Positions 32,802-40,599 of a stretch of 64,000 bases of DNA are shown piece by piece. The notes under the pieces are model-generated. The model saw only the letters and a program-made list of their open reading frames with translations, searched no databases and was not told the DNA's origin. A program made the translations under genes and the position numbers. The first letter of the stretch is position 1; every line of letters begins with the position of its first letter. Source of the DNA: Angelakisella massiliensis (GTDB lineage Bacteria > Bacillota > Clostridia > Oscillospirales > Ruminococcaceae); contig NZ_LT629944.1 of the NCBI RefSeq assembly GCF_900104675.1, positions 124,001-188,000 of the forward strand, in the 5' to 3' direction.

Positions 32802-35462
32802 ATGAACAAACAAAAATTCAATGTTACCGGCATGACCTGCAGTGCTTGCAGCGCTCATGTGGAAAAAGCGGTGCAGAAGGTACCCGGCGTCTCTCAGGTA
32901 ACGGTGAACCTGCTTCAAAATTCCATGCAGGTCAGTTGGGATGATACCGTTTCTTCTGCCGACACCATCATCGCCGCGGTGGTGGATGCCGGATATGGCG
33001 CTTCTCTGGCTGCCACCAAAAAGGCCGCTGCCGTTTCTAAAAATGAAAACACTGCCGCCCAGGAGATCCGCTCCATGAAACTGCGGCTGAAAGTGTCCTT
33101 TCTTTTTCTGATTCCCCTGATGTATGTTTCCATGGGCCATATGATGGGTCTGCCATTGCCGGAATTTTTCCACGGCAACGCCAACGCCATCACCTTCGCT
33201 TTCACTCAGCTGCTGCTGGTGCTGCCCATTATGTACATCAACCGCAAATACTATATCAACGGCTTCAAAGCCCTATTCCACCGCAGTCCCACCATGGATT
33301 CTCTCATTGCTGTGGGTTCTTCTGCCGCTGTCATCTATGGTATAGCAGCCATCTACGCCATTGGCTGGGGGCTGGGCCATGGGGACGAAGCGTTGGTATC
33401 CCGGTACTCCATGGACCTGTACTTTGAATCCGCAGGCACCATTCTCACCCTCATCACTCTGGGAAAATTCCTGGAAGCCCGCTCCAAGGGCCGCACCTCC
33501 GACGCCATCGCCAAACTGATGGACCTGGCGCCCAAAACCGCCACCCGTCTTCGGGACGGCGTGGAGGAAGAAGTGCCGGTGGAGGAGGTACTGGCCGGGG
33601 ATGTACTGGTGGTGCGCACCGGGCAAAGCATCCCTGTAGACGGCGTGGTGCTGGAGGGCTCCGCTGCTGTGGATGAATCCGCCATCACCGGTGAAAGCCT
33701 GCCTGTGGAAAAGGCGGCGGGCGACCGGGTCACCGGCGGCACTGTCAGCCGGTCGGGTTACTTCACCTTCCAGGCCCTCCGGGTTGGGGAAGACACCACC
33801 CTCGCTCAGATCGTACGGCTGGTGGAGGATGCCAACAGCTCCAAGGCGCCCATCGCCAAGCTGGCGGACCGTATCAGCGGCGTTTTTGTACCGGTAGTCA
33901 TGACCATTGCGCTGGCCGCTGCCCTCATCTGGCTGGCAATGGGTTATTCCCTGGAACACGCTCTGTCCACCGGAATTGCGGTGCTGGTCGTCTCCTGCCC
34001 CTGCGCTCTGGGGCTGGCTACCCCCACTGCCATTATGGTAGGTACCGGAAAAGGCGCGGAACTGGGCATCCTCTACAAAACCGCCGAGAGCCTGGAAAAT
34101 ATCCACAAGATCGATACTGTGGTGCTGGATAAGACTGGTACCGTTACACAGGGCAAGCCCGCCGTCACTGATATCCTCCCTGCTCCCGGAGTGGATGGTA
34201 AAGAGCTGCTGCGGCTGGCCGCCGCCATAGAAAAGCCTTCCGAACATCCTCTGGCCGCCGCTGTGGTGGCCAAGGCCGCTGAGGAAAATCTGACTTTACC
34301 CCAAGCGGAAAATTTCTCTGCCGTAGCCGGTCAGGGTGTTCTGGGCACGGTGGAAGGCCAGGCCATGCTGGCAGGAAATCTGAAAATGATGGAGGCGAAC
34401 GGGATTTCTCTGGAAAGCCTTGCTGGTAAGGGAGAGGCTTTTGCAGAGGAAGGAAAAACGCCCCTGTTCTTCACCTCAGGCAGCAAGCTGTTAGGTATTA
34501 TTGCCGTAGCGGACGTGGTCAAGCCCACCAGCCAGAAGGCAATTGAAGAGCTGAAAAAAACGGGAATCCATGTGGTGATGCTCACCGGAGACAACGCCCG
34601 TACCGCTGAGGCCATCCGCCGTCAGGTGGGCGTGGAACAGGTCATCGCCGAGGTCCTGCCCCAGGACAAGGAGGCTCATGTCCGTCGTCTCCAGGAGGAG
34701 GGCCATAAAGTGGCCATGGTGGGCGACGGGGTCAATGACGCTCCCGCTCTCACCAGGGCCGATGTAGGTGTGGCCATCGGAGCTGGTACCGACATCGCCA
34801 TTGAATCCGCCGATGTGGTGCTGATGCGCAGCGATCTGCTGGACTGCGTTACCGCTATCCGTCTGGGCAAGGCAGTCATCCGCAATATCAAGGAGAACCT
34901 GTTCTGGGCCTTCTTCTACAATTCCATTGGCATCCCCCTGGCGGCAGGCGTTTTCTATCTCTCCCTGGGGCTGAAGCTCAATCCCATGTTCGGCGCCGCC
35001 GCTATGAGCATGAGCTCGGTGTGTGTGGTGAGCAATGCCCTGCGGTTAAAACTGTTCAAGGCTCCATGGGCCGCCCCCGCTGCCGCCTGCGGCGGAGCCT
35101 GCCCGGTGGATTCCGCTTCCCGGGAAAAGGCCCCTGCCGCCGCTTGCAATGGGAGCTGCCCAGTTGATTCTGCTCCTCAGGAGACGGTCTGCGCTGTCTC
35201 TGAAGAAATAAAACAATCATCATCCAATGAGCAATTACAAGGAGGAACTTTTACCATGGAAAAGAAAATGATCATTGAAGGTATGGCCTGCGGCCATTGC
35301 TCCGCCCGTGTGGAAAAAGCCCTGAATGCTATTGACGGCGTTTCCGCCACTGTGGATCTGGCGGCCAAATGCGCTACTATCACCCTCACCAAAGAGGTGA
35401 GCGACCAGGTTCTCACCGACGCCGTTACCGAGGCCGGTTATGACGTCATCTCCATCCAATAA
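32802..35462 (+). CDS. copA: Copper-translocating P-type ATPase with C-terminal CopZ domain
   Basis: An 886-residue P1B-type ATPase exporting Cu(I) across the membrane. An N-terminal HMA domain has GMTCSACSAHV (Cys13, Cys16). The CPC ion-channel motif is Cys399-Pro-Cys401, DKTGT holds the phosphorylated Asp443, and GDGVNDAPAL the hinge. After the last helices a Cys-rich linker with two repeats (GGACPVDSA; NGSCPVDSA) leads to a second HMA domain (residues 819-886, GMACGHCSARV), resembling a fused copper chaperone. Start at 32802 after AAGGAG; the upstream in-frame ATG lies within the promoter. Operon with csoR. Confidence 0.95.
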   Translation: MNKQKFNVTGMTCSACSAHVEKAVQKVPGVSQVTVNLLQNSMQVSWDDTVSSADTIIAAVVDAGYGASLAATKKAAAVSKNENTAAQEIRSMKLRLKVSFLFLIPLMYVSMGHMMGLPLPEFFHGNANAITFAFTQLLLVLPIMYINRKYYINGFKALFHRSPTMDSLIAVGSSAAVIYGIAAIYAIGWGLGHGDEALVSRYSMDLYFESAGTILTLITLGKFLEARSKGRTSDAIAKLMDLAPKTATRLRDGVEEEVPVEEVLAGDVLVVRTGQSIPVDGVVLEGSAAVDESAITGESLPVEKAAGDRVTGGTVSRSGYFTFQALRVGEDTTLAQIVRLVEDANSSKAPIAKLADRISGVFVPVVMTIALAAALIWLAMGYSLEHALSTGIAVLVVSCPCALGLATPTAIMVGTGKGAELGILYKTAESLENIHKIDTVVLDKTGTVTQGKPAVTDILPAPGVDGKELLRLAAAIEKPSEHPLAAAVVAKAAEENLTLPQAENFSAVAGQGVLGTVEGQAMLAGNLKMMEANGISLESLAGKGEAFAEEGKTPLFFTSGSKLLGIIAVADVVKPTSQKAIEELKKTGIHVVMLTGDNARTAEAIRRQVGVEQVIAEVLPQDKEAHVRRLQEEGHKVAMVGDGVNDAPALTRADVGVAIGAGTDIAIESADVVLMRSDLLDCVTAIRLGKAVIRNIKENLFWAFFYNSIGIPLAAGVFYLSLGLKLNPMFGAAAMSMSSVCVVSNALRLKLFKAPWAAPAAACGGACPVDSASREKAPAAACNGSCPVDSAPQETVCAVSEEIKQSSSNEQLQGGTFTMEKKMIIEGMACGHCSARVEKALNAIDGVSATVDLAAKCATITLTKEVSDQVLTDAVTEAGYDVISIQ
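35256..35462 (+). other. copZ: Possible internally initiated CopZ-like copper chaperone
   Basis: Inside the copA frame, ATG at 35256 is preceded by AAGGAGG ten bases upstream, a full Shine-Dalgarno site. Translation from here would yield a free 68-residue HMA protein (GMACGHCSARV motif, copper-binding CxxC), equal in size to CopZ. The frame is shared with copA, so both the fusion and the free chaperone could be made. Internal initiation is inferred from sequence only. Confidence 0.6.
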
Positions 35463-35474
35463 GGAGGAGAGGCT

Positions 35475-35747
35475 ATGAAAGCGGACCATGAAAAGGTCAG
35501 CCGTCTGTTAAAAACCGCCCGGGGGCAGTTGGATGGGGTGCTGCGGATGATCGATGAAGATCAGTACTGCATCGACATCGCCAATCAAATTCTGGCTGCC
35601 GAAGCCATCCTCCGCAAAGCCAACCGGGAGGTAGTCCGGGCACATATGGAGTCCTGCGTTGCCCAGGCCATGGAAAGCGGCGACGAACAGGCCAAGCAGC
35701 AGAAGTTGGATGAAATCCTCCGGCTGCTGGAAAAAATGGAGCGGTAA
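35475..35747 (+). CDS. csoR: CsoR-family copper-sensing repressor
   Basis: A 90-residue DUF156 protein. Cys32, His57 and Cys61 match the Cys-His-Cys Cu(I) ligand set of CsoR. Cu binding releases the protein from GC-rich operators. RBS AAGGAGGAG, 12 bp after the copA stop. The operator-like repeat at 32743-32763 in the copA promoter is its likely target, giving copper-induced expression of the operon. Confidence 0.9.
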   Translation: MKADHEKVSRLLKTARGQLDGVLRMIDEDQYCIDIANQILAAEAILRKANREVVRAHMESCVAQAMESGDEQAKQQKLDEILRLLEKMER

Positions 35748-35762
35748 GCGCTGCAAAAAGTT

Positions 35763-35805
35763 AAAACGGGCCTTTCCCGGATGAATTGGGAAGGGTCCGT
35801 TTTGG
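35763..35805 (+). terminator. Terminator of the copper operon
   Basis: AAAACGG.CC.TTCCC / GGGAA.GG.CCGTTTT stem, followed by TTTGG. The following 35806-36148 holds a CAAAGGGT/ACCCTTTG hairpin (35848-35872) and no supported gene. Confidence 0.75.
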
Positions 35806-36148
35806 TTTGCGGGAAAATCCGAGGAAGAGACGAGAAAGGGGGATACGTCCAAAGGGTCGCAACCCTTTGGAAACCCATCGCCCCGGCTGCAGCGATCTGG
35901 TTAGGCTGAAACAGTACCTGCCACGGTCTTAATTGGTACCTTTCAGTTTTAAGGGAACGAGCGGAAGGGAAAGGCTCTGCCCCTGTCCCGGCACAGGCAG
36001 TTTTGCCCGCTCGCTATTGGTCCGGGTAAAGCCGGACAAAGCCGCTCGCTGCTTTTTTCTCCAGCAGGACATACGAAAAGTCAAAAGTTTTTTCTTTGCC
36101 CGCTTTTCATTGGTTTCTGCCGCAGCTTGACTTTCGTATATACCTTGC

Positions 36149-36343
36149 TTACCGGATAACCGGTCTGGCAGATACCGCCTGGCACTGACGGATGACTGCG
36201 TTGCACCGGCGGGTATGATACTCCAGGTAGGCTTTCTGAGCCTGCCGGCGGAGCCGGTTCTGATCTTGGTAGGTTCTCCACCTGGCACAAGTTTTGTGGC
36301 AGCCCTCAAAATAATCCGGGCAGGTATTTTTGCAGGGGATCAT
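36149..36343 (-). CDS. Small Cys-rich protein, unknown function
   Basis: A 64-residue basic protein with an N-terminal Cys cluster (MIPCKNTCPDYFEGCHKTCARW: CxxxC, then CxxxC) that could bind a metal, and further cysteines at residues 47 and 54. Similar short proteins occur widely in Clostridia, often near mobile DNA; none has a known role to me. RBS AAAGGAGCG before ATG. It is preceded on the same strand by a terminator hairpin and a structured RNA candidate, so it may be controlled by attenuation. Confidence 0.65.
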   Translation of the reverse strand: MIPCKNTCPDYFEGCHKTCARWRTYQDQNRLRRQAQKAYLEYHTRRCNAVIRQCQAVSARPVIR

Positions 36344-36398
36344 AGGAAAACGCTCCTTTCAAAGATGGAATCATACCCACAGAAAATCAACAAACAAA

Positions 36399-36463
36399 AA
36401 CAGCCGGACCTTCTGAGGGCAGTCAGCAGCAGCGCCTGCCCCATTGAAAGTTCCGGCTGATTT
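36399..36463 (-). terminator. Terminator hairpin upstream of the Cys-rich gene
   Basis: On the minus strand CAGCCGGA.CTTT pairs with AAGG.TCCGGCTG around an inner GGGCAG/CTGCCC helix, followed by TTTTTGTTTG. It lies between the structured RNA candidate and the Cys-rich gene, where it could act as an attenuator. Confidence 0.6.
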
Positions 36464-36472
36464 TAACCTGTT

Positions 36473-36552
36473 GCAGAGAGGGGTGCAAGTTATCGGGACA
36501 GAAGCCCGTACCTGTTATTTGAGCACACATCGGCCAACGCTCCTCTCTGCAT
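36473..36552 (-). ncRNA. Structured RNA candidate
   Basis: An 80-nt block closed by GCAGAGAGG/CCTCTCTGC, with an inner GTGC/GCAC helix and a CGGG-N7-CCCG hairpin. A TACAAT element (minus strand, near 36577-36582) lies about 25 bp upstream. It lacks a T-loop consensus and so is not a tRNA. The strand is chosen because a terminator and a gene follow in that direction. Family not recognised. Confidence 0.45.
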
Positions 36553-36814
36553 TTCTATGTTTGACTGTTTTTATTGTATCGCGGACGGGAAAATTCTTCT
36601 CACCCTCTAAGGTAAAATCTTGTTAAAGATACTGTCCGTTCAGAAATTCCCGGAAGATTTCTGTTTCTGCTGGTATCTCCGGCTGTTTGAGGCACAGCCG
36701 CTATGCTGTTGCCCTTTCCCGTTTGGTTGTTTGTACATTCCTATGCATATCCAGCAGCTCCTATTCCTTTACAAAGATGGAGCACAGATAAAATTCCTCA
36801 CCATTATGATAAAA

Positions 36815-36848
36815 CAGCCGGTAAAACCCCATTAGATTTCACCGGCTG
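36815..36848 (-). terminator. Terminator of the lar operon
   Basis: CAGCCGGT.AAA / TTT.ACCGGCTG stem followed on the minus strand by TTTTAT, a few bases after the larC stop. Confidence 0.8.
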
Positions 36849-36855
36849 TGACCGT

Positions 36856-38274
36856 TTATTTCAGCGCTTCCAGCACCTGGCTGATGGAAACACCATGCTC
36901 CCGGGCCGCCCGGGCTACATCTTCATATTCCGCCTTGGATTTGGTAAAGCCGTCCCCCTGGGCCACTTTTACCCGGATCTCTCCATAAGGAGTGGAACGG
37001 GTAAGGATCTCCCGGAGCAGAACATAGCGGCGGCACTGTTTTTCCCGCACTCCCAGAGTGGTGGTGTGCCGGAGCATCAGGTCCGCAAACTTCTTTCCTT
37101 CCCCATCCCGGCAGACGCAGGTAAGCAGTACACCGGGGCGGTTCTTTTTCATCCCCGCCGGAGTGGTAAAAACATCCAGCGCTCCCGCTTCCATCAGCAG
37201 CTCCTGGGCATATCCCAGCGCCTCTGGAGTCATGTCGTCCAGGTTGCAGCTCAGCTCCAGTACTTGGTCCCCTTCCCCATCGGTATTGCCCAGATGGGCC
37301 CGGACACAGTTGGCCCACTCAAAGTCCTTTTTGCCCATCCCGTAGCCGGTAGCGGAAATGGTCATCACCGGCATGGAACCGAAGGAAGTGGCAAAATGCC
37401 GCAGCAGCGCCGCGCCGGTGGGGGTACACAGCTCTCCCTGCACCGCGCCGCCATAAACGGGAACCCCCTGAAGGATATGGGCGGTGGCCGGAGCGGGAAC
37501 CGGCAGGATACCATGAGCGCAGCGGACCTGACCGCTTCCCACATGAACCGGGGAAACCACCACCTGCTCCGGGGCCAGCTCCTCCATCAGAAGGCAGAAG
37601 CTTACCACATCGGCTACAGCATCCATGGCGCCCACTTCGTGGAAGTGAACATATCCCACCGGCACCCCATGGGCATGGCTTTCCGCCTCGGCAATCAGCT
37701 TATATACCGCCAGTGCCTGATCCTTGACCCAACCACTCACCTGCAAGTGACCGATGAGATGACGGATCTCCTCCAGACCGGCATGGGAATGACTATGGGG
37801 GCCATGACCGTGAGGATGAGTGTGAAGATGGGGATGCTCATGGTCATGAGGATGAGCGTGATCATGGGGATGTTCGTGGTCGTGAGGATGCTCGTGATCG
37901 TGGGGGTGCTCGTGATCGTGGGGGTGCTCGTGATCGTGGGGATGTTCGTGGTCGTGAGGATGCTCGTGATCGTGGGGATGCTCGTGATCATGGGGATGCT
38001 CGTGATCATGGGGATGTTCGTGATCATGGGGATGTTCATGGTCATGATGATGGAAATCGCAGCTTTCTTCCTCCTGGCCATCCACGGTGACGGTAACATG
38101 GGTACCGGTGATACCACATTTCACCGACGGCTCCGCCCGCACCTCCACACCGGGCAGGCCCATGGCATTGATCCGGGCCAGGGATGCTTCCTTGTCCGGT
38201 ACCAGCTTCAGGAGGGCGGCGGTGAGCATATCGCCGGCAGCTCCCATATTACATTCCAGATACAGCGTTTTCAT
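36856..38274 (-). CDS. larC: LarC: nickel insertion protein for the nickel-pincer cofactor
   Basis: A 472-residue protein of the LarC (DUF111) family, which uses CTP to insert nickel into the pyridinium pincer cofactor of lactate racemase-type enzymes. MKTLYLECNMGAAGDML is the family N-terminus, and CTPTGAALLRHFA and the C-terminal SCNLDDMTPEALGYA mark the two halves. In some species the halves need a programmed frameshift; here they are one frame. Residues about 75-170 are an exceptional His/Asp/Pro-rich insert of HPHDHE repeats, a likely nickel store. Last gene of the operon after larE and larB. Confidence 0.93.
   Translation of the reverse strand: MKTLYLECNMGAAGDMLTAALLKLVPDKEASLARINAMGLPGVEVRAEPSVKCGITGTHVTVTVDGQEEESCDFHHHDHEHPHDHEHPHDHEHPHDHEHPHDHEHPHDHEHPHDHEHPHDHEHPHDHEHPHDHEHPHDHAHPHDHEHPHLHTHPHGHGPHSHSHAGLEEIRHLIGHLQVSGWVKDQALAVYKLIAEAESHAHGVPVGYVHFHEVGAMDAVADVVSFCLLMEELAPEQVVVSPVHVGSGQVRCAHGILPVPAPATAHILQGVPVYGGAVQGELCTPTGAALLRHFATSFGSMPVMTISATGYGMGKKDFEWANCVRAHLGNTDGEGDQVLELSCNLDDMTPEALGYAQELLMEAGALDVFTTPAGMKKNRPGVLLTCVCRDGEGKKFADLMLRHTTTLGVREKQCRRYVLLREILTRSTPYGEIRVKVAQGDGFTKSKAEYEDVARAAREHGVSISQVLEALK
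37832..38047 (-). repeat. 12-unit, 18-bp tandem repeat inside larC
   Basis: Twelve consecutive 18-bp units (plus-strand type GGATGCTCGTGATCGTGG) run without interruption. Each encodes HPHDHE or a close variant (one unit gives HPHDHA). Units differ mainly at synonymous positions, with some neighbours identical, which indicates expansion by slippage or unequal recombination. In-frame, so copy number can vary without breaking the gene. Confidence 0.93.
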
Positions 38275-38275
38275 C

Positions 38276-39031
38276 TTATTTTCCCTCCATATGGTTGATC
38301 ATACTGGCAAGATAACCCGCACCAAAACCGTTGTCAATGTTCACCACGCTGACGCCGCTGGCACAGGAATTGAGCATGGATAACAGGGCGGAAAGGCCGT
38401 GCATGGAGGCGCCGTAGCCCACACTGGTGGGGACGCCGATGACAGGACAATCCGCCAGCCCTCCAATGACGCTGGCAAGGGCCCCCTCCATTCCAGCGAT
38501 GGCGATGATGACCCGGGCGCTCATGATCTCCTCCATGTGGGACAGCAGCCGGTGGAGTCCCGCCACCCCCACATCGTACAGCCGCACCACCTCATTGCCC
38601 AGCACCTCAGCGGTGAGAGCCGCTTCCTCCGCCACCGGCATATCGCTGGTGCCTCCGGTGGCCACCACGATCTTTCCGATGCCATCAGCCTCGGGCATCT
38701 GGCCCACAATCCCCACCCGGCTCAGAGGGTCGTATCGCAGGGGAAGGCTTTTTCCCACCAGCTCCGCCGCTTCCACCGCCATCCGGGTGATAAGGATTGC
38801 TTTCTCTCCCCGGTCGGTCATGGCCTGGGCGATGGCTCTGATCTGCTCCGGGGTTTTGCCCGCGCCATAAATCACCTCGGCGGCTCCCTGACGCAGGCCC
38901 CGGTGATGGTCCACCTTGGCAAAACCCAGCTCCTCAAAGGGCTCCATTTTCAGCTGGAGCAGCGCTTGCTGGGGGGAAAGTTCTCCGGCACTCACCTGCT
39001 CCAACAGGTTCAGCGTTTCCTTTTGGGTCAC
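38276..39031 (-). CDS. larB: LarB: pyridinium dicarboxylate synthase of nickel-pincer cofactor
   Basis: A 251-residue LarB, which carboxylates and hydrolyses nicotinic acid adenine dinucleotide to start nickel-pincer cofactor synthesis. DHHRGLRQGAAEVIYGAGKTPEQI, VATGGTSDMPVAEEAALTAE and GMEGALASVIGGL are PurE-like family motifs. A GTG start at 39031 is chosen because GGAGGGAGAGTAAA precedes it. The in-frame extension to 39169 overlaps larE and has no RBS. One base after larE. Confidence 0.93.
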   Translation of the reverse strand: MTQKETLNLLEQVSAGELSPQQALLQLKMEPFEELGFAKVDHHRGLRQGAAEVIYGAGKTPEQIRAIAQAMTDRGEKAILITRMAVEAAELVGKSLPLRYDPLSRVGIVGQMPEADGIGKIVVATGGTSDMPVAEEAALTAEVLGNEVVRLYDVGVAGLHRLLSHMEEIMSARVIIAIAGMEGALASVIGGLADCPVIGVPTSVGYGASMHGLSALLSMLNSCASGVSVVNIDNGFGAGYLASMINHMEGK

Positions 39032-39032
39032 T

Positions 39033-39791
39033 TTACTCTCCCTCCTTTTTTCTCGGTTCCAGATCCAGCAATACCTGGGAAAAGGCCGGAGCCAGTGCCG
39101 CACGAATCTCCTCCCGCCGGTCCAGGGCAGTTTGCAGCTGGTCCTCCGGCAGCTGAAGTCGGGCCGCATCTCCCAGCACCCGGACCCGGAAATCGGTGAA
39201 GCCTAACTGAAACAGAGCATCCTCGCTTTGTTCCACCCGCTCCAGGAGGCTGTGGGTAATGGTCCTCCCCGTAGGAATCCGGGTGGCGAGACAAGCATAA
39301 GCGGGCTTGTCCCAGGTAAACAGCCCCACTTCCCTGCTGCGCCGGCGCACTTCCTTTTTGGTGATGCCGCATTCCCGGAGAGGGGAACGGACCTCCAGCT
39401 CCCGCAGGGCTTTCATTCCCGGGCGGTCACCGGCATCATCGGAGGCATTGGTGCCGTCTATGAGTACCGGCCATCCGTCTGCCGCCGCCTGCCGCCGGAT
39501 GAGGCTGAAAATGGCGTTTTTGCAGTGATAGCACCGGTCCCCGGGATTACAGGCCACCTGGGGCAGATCCAGGACATCGGTCTCCAGCACCGTCATCTTA
39601 GCCCCCAGCTGACCGGCCAGCTTCCGGGCATCCTCCAGTTCAAACCGGGGCTGAAAGGGGGTTTTGACATAATAAGCCTCCACCTGGGCGCCGTAATGGA
39701 GGGCTGCCCACAGGAGAAAAGCGGAATCCACACCCCCGGAAAAGCCCAGGGCGACAGTGGGATTTTCAGCGAAAAATTCAGAAAGTTCCAT
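39033..39791 (-). CDS. larE: LarE: ATP-dependent sulfur transferase, three-Cys type
   Basis: A 252-residue PP-loop enzyme (GFSGGVDSAFLLWA) that adenylates the dicarboxylate and installs sulfur for the nickel-pincer cofactor. Cys87 and Cys90 in DRCYHCK and Cys167 in YACLATR form the three-cysteine set described for LarE proteins that carry a 4Fe-4S cluster, in contrast to the single-Cys sacrificial type. RBS AAGGAGACGCAACAG before ATG. Followed directly by larB and larC. Confidence 0.92.
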   Translation of the reverse strand: MELSEFFAENPTVALGFSGGVDSAFLLWAALHYGAQVEAYYVKTPFQPRFELEDARKLAGQLGAKMTVLETDVLDLPQVACNPGDRCYHCKNAIFSLIRRQAAADGWPVLIDGTNASDDAGDRPGMKALRELEVRSPLRECGITKKEVRRRSREVGLFTWDKPAYACLATRIPTGRTITHSLLERVEQSEDALFQLGFTDFRVRVLGDAARLQLPEDQLQTALDRREEIRAALAPAFSQVLLDLEPRKKEGE

Positions 39792-39822
39792 CTGTTGCGT
39801 CTCCTTTCAGAGATTGAGGTTC

Positions 39823-40599
39823 TCAGGAGGCCAATGATTGAACGGGTGACAACGGCACCACCACTGGAAAGCCGTGGCTTTGTTCCACTGTCACCGGCAT
39901 CTCGTACACCTGGCTGAGTAGCTCTCCGGTCATGATCTCCACGCCTCCCTGTGCCCGAACTCCATGATGTTCCATCAGGACAAAGCGGTCACAGTACCGC
40001 AGGGCCAGATTCAGGTCGTGGATCACCAGCAGTACAGTCAATCCTTCCTCCCGGGCCAGCCGTGAAACCAGAGCCAGCATCCCATGCTGGTTCTTCAGGT
40101 CCAGGCTGCTGGTAGGTTCGTCCAGCAGCAGCACCTGGGGTTTTTGAGCCAGAGCCCGGGCCAGCAGCACCTTCTGCCTCTGCCCACCGGAAAGCTCATC
40201 CAGATAGGCCATGGAAAGGTCCGTCAGCTCCATCCGCTCCAGAATCTCCTCCACTACCCTGTAATCCTCCGCCGTGGGAGAAAAGCGGATAAAGGGCTTG
40301 CGTCCCAGTAGCACCGTATCAAAGACTGTGAAACGGGCGGCTTCTCCATACTGTGCCACATAGGCCACCTGCCGGGCAATCTGTCGGGGGGAGCAGGCCA
40401 GCAGATCCTGTCCATCCAGCAGCACTTTGCCGGACTTTGGGGTAAGAATCTTACACAGGCACTGAACAAGGGTGCTTTTGCCCGCGCCGTTATTGCCCAG
40501 AATGGCGGTGCAATGCCCCTTCGCAGCTTCAAATGACACTCCCTCCAGCACAGGACGGGAGGCGGTATAGCCGAAGGTGAGATTTTCCACCGAAAGCAT
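39823..40599 (-). CDS. ABC transporter ATP-binding protein (FecE/BtuD type)
   Basis: A 258-residue ATPase. Walker A GNNGAGKSTL, signature LSGGQRQKVLLARALA, Walker B VLLLDEPTSSLD and the switch His in LVIHDLNL are all present. It powers the FecCD permease encoded just upstream, whose stop is adjacent to this start codon. Transport class is iron-siderophore, B12 or metal chelate. With a nickel-cofactor pathway downstream, nickel or cobalt chelate uptake is plausible but unproven. Confidence 0.92.
   Translation of the reverse strand: MLSVENLTFGYTASRPVLEGVSFEAAKGHCTAILGNNGAGKSTLVQCLCKILTPKSGKVLLDGQDLLACSPRQIARQVAYVAQYGEAARFTVFDTVLLGRKPFIRFSPTAEDYRVVEEILERMELTDLSMAYLDELSGGQRQKVLLARALAQKPQVLLLDEPTSSLDLKNQHGMLALVSRLAREEGLTVLLVIHDLNLALRYCDRFVLMEHHGVRAQGGVEIMTGELLSQVYEMPVTVEQSHGFPVVVPLSPVQSLAS

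Noticed and set aside
35929-36309. 126-codon minus-strand frame near the Cys-rich gene
   Set aside because: It overlaps the better supported 36149-36343 gene in another frame, without RBS or family features.
36473-36552. Possible tRNA gene (7-9 bp closing stem, about 80 nt)
   Set aside because: No T-loop GTTCRA motif, no plausible anticodon arm, and no CCA-compatible end on either strand.
37832-38047. Possible CRISPR-like array
   Set aside because: Units are contiguous 18-bp repeats without spacers and are in frame with larC.
36856-38274. Programmed frameshift joining larC halves, as reported in some lactobacilli
   Set aside because: Here both halves lie in one uninterrupted reading frame, so no shift is needed.
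36703-38298. 531-codon plus-strand frame opposite larC, with Met/Val/Gly repeats
   Set aside because: The apparent repeat protein is the antisense reading of the His-rich repeat of larC.
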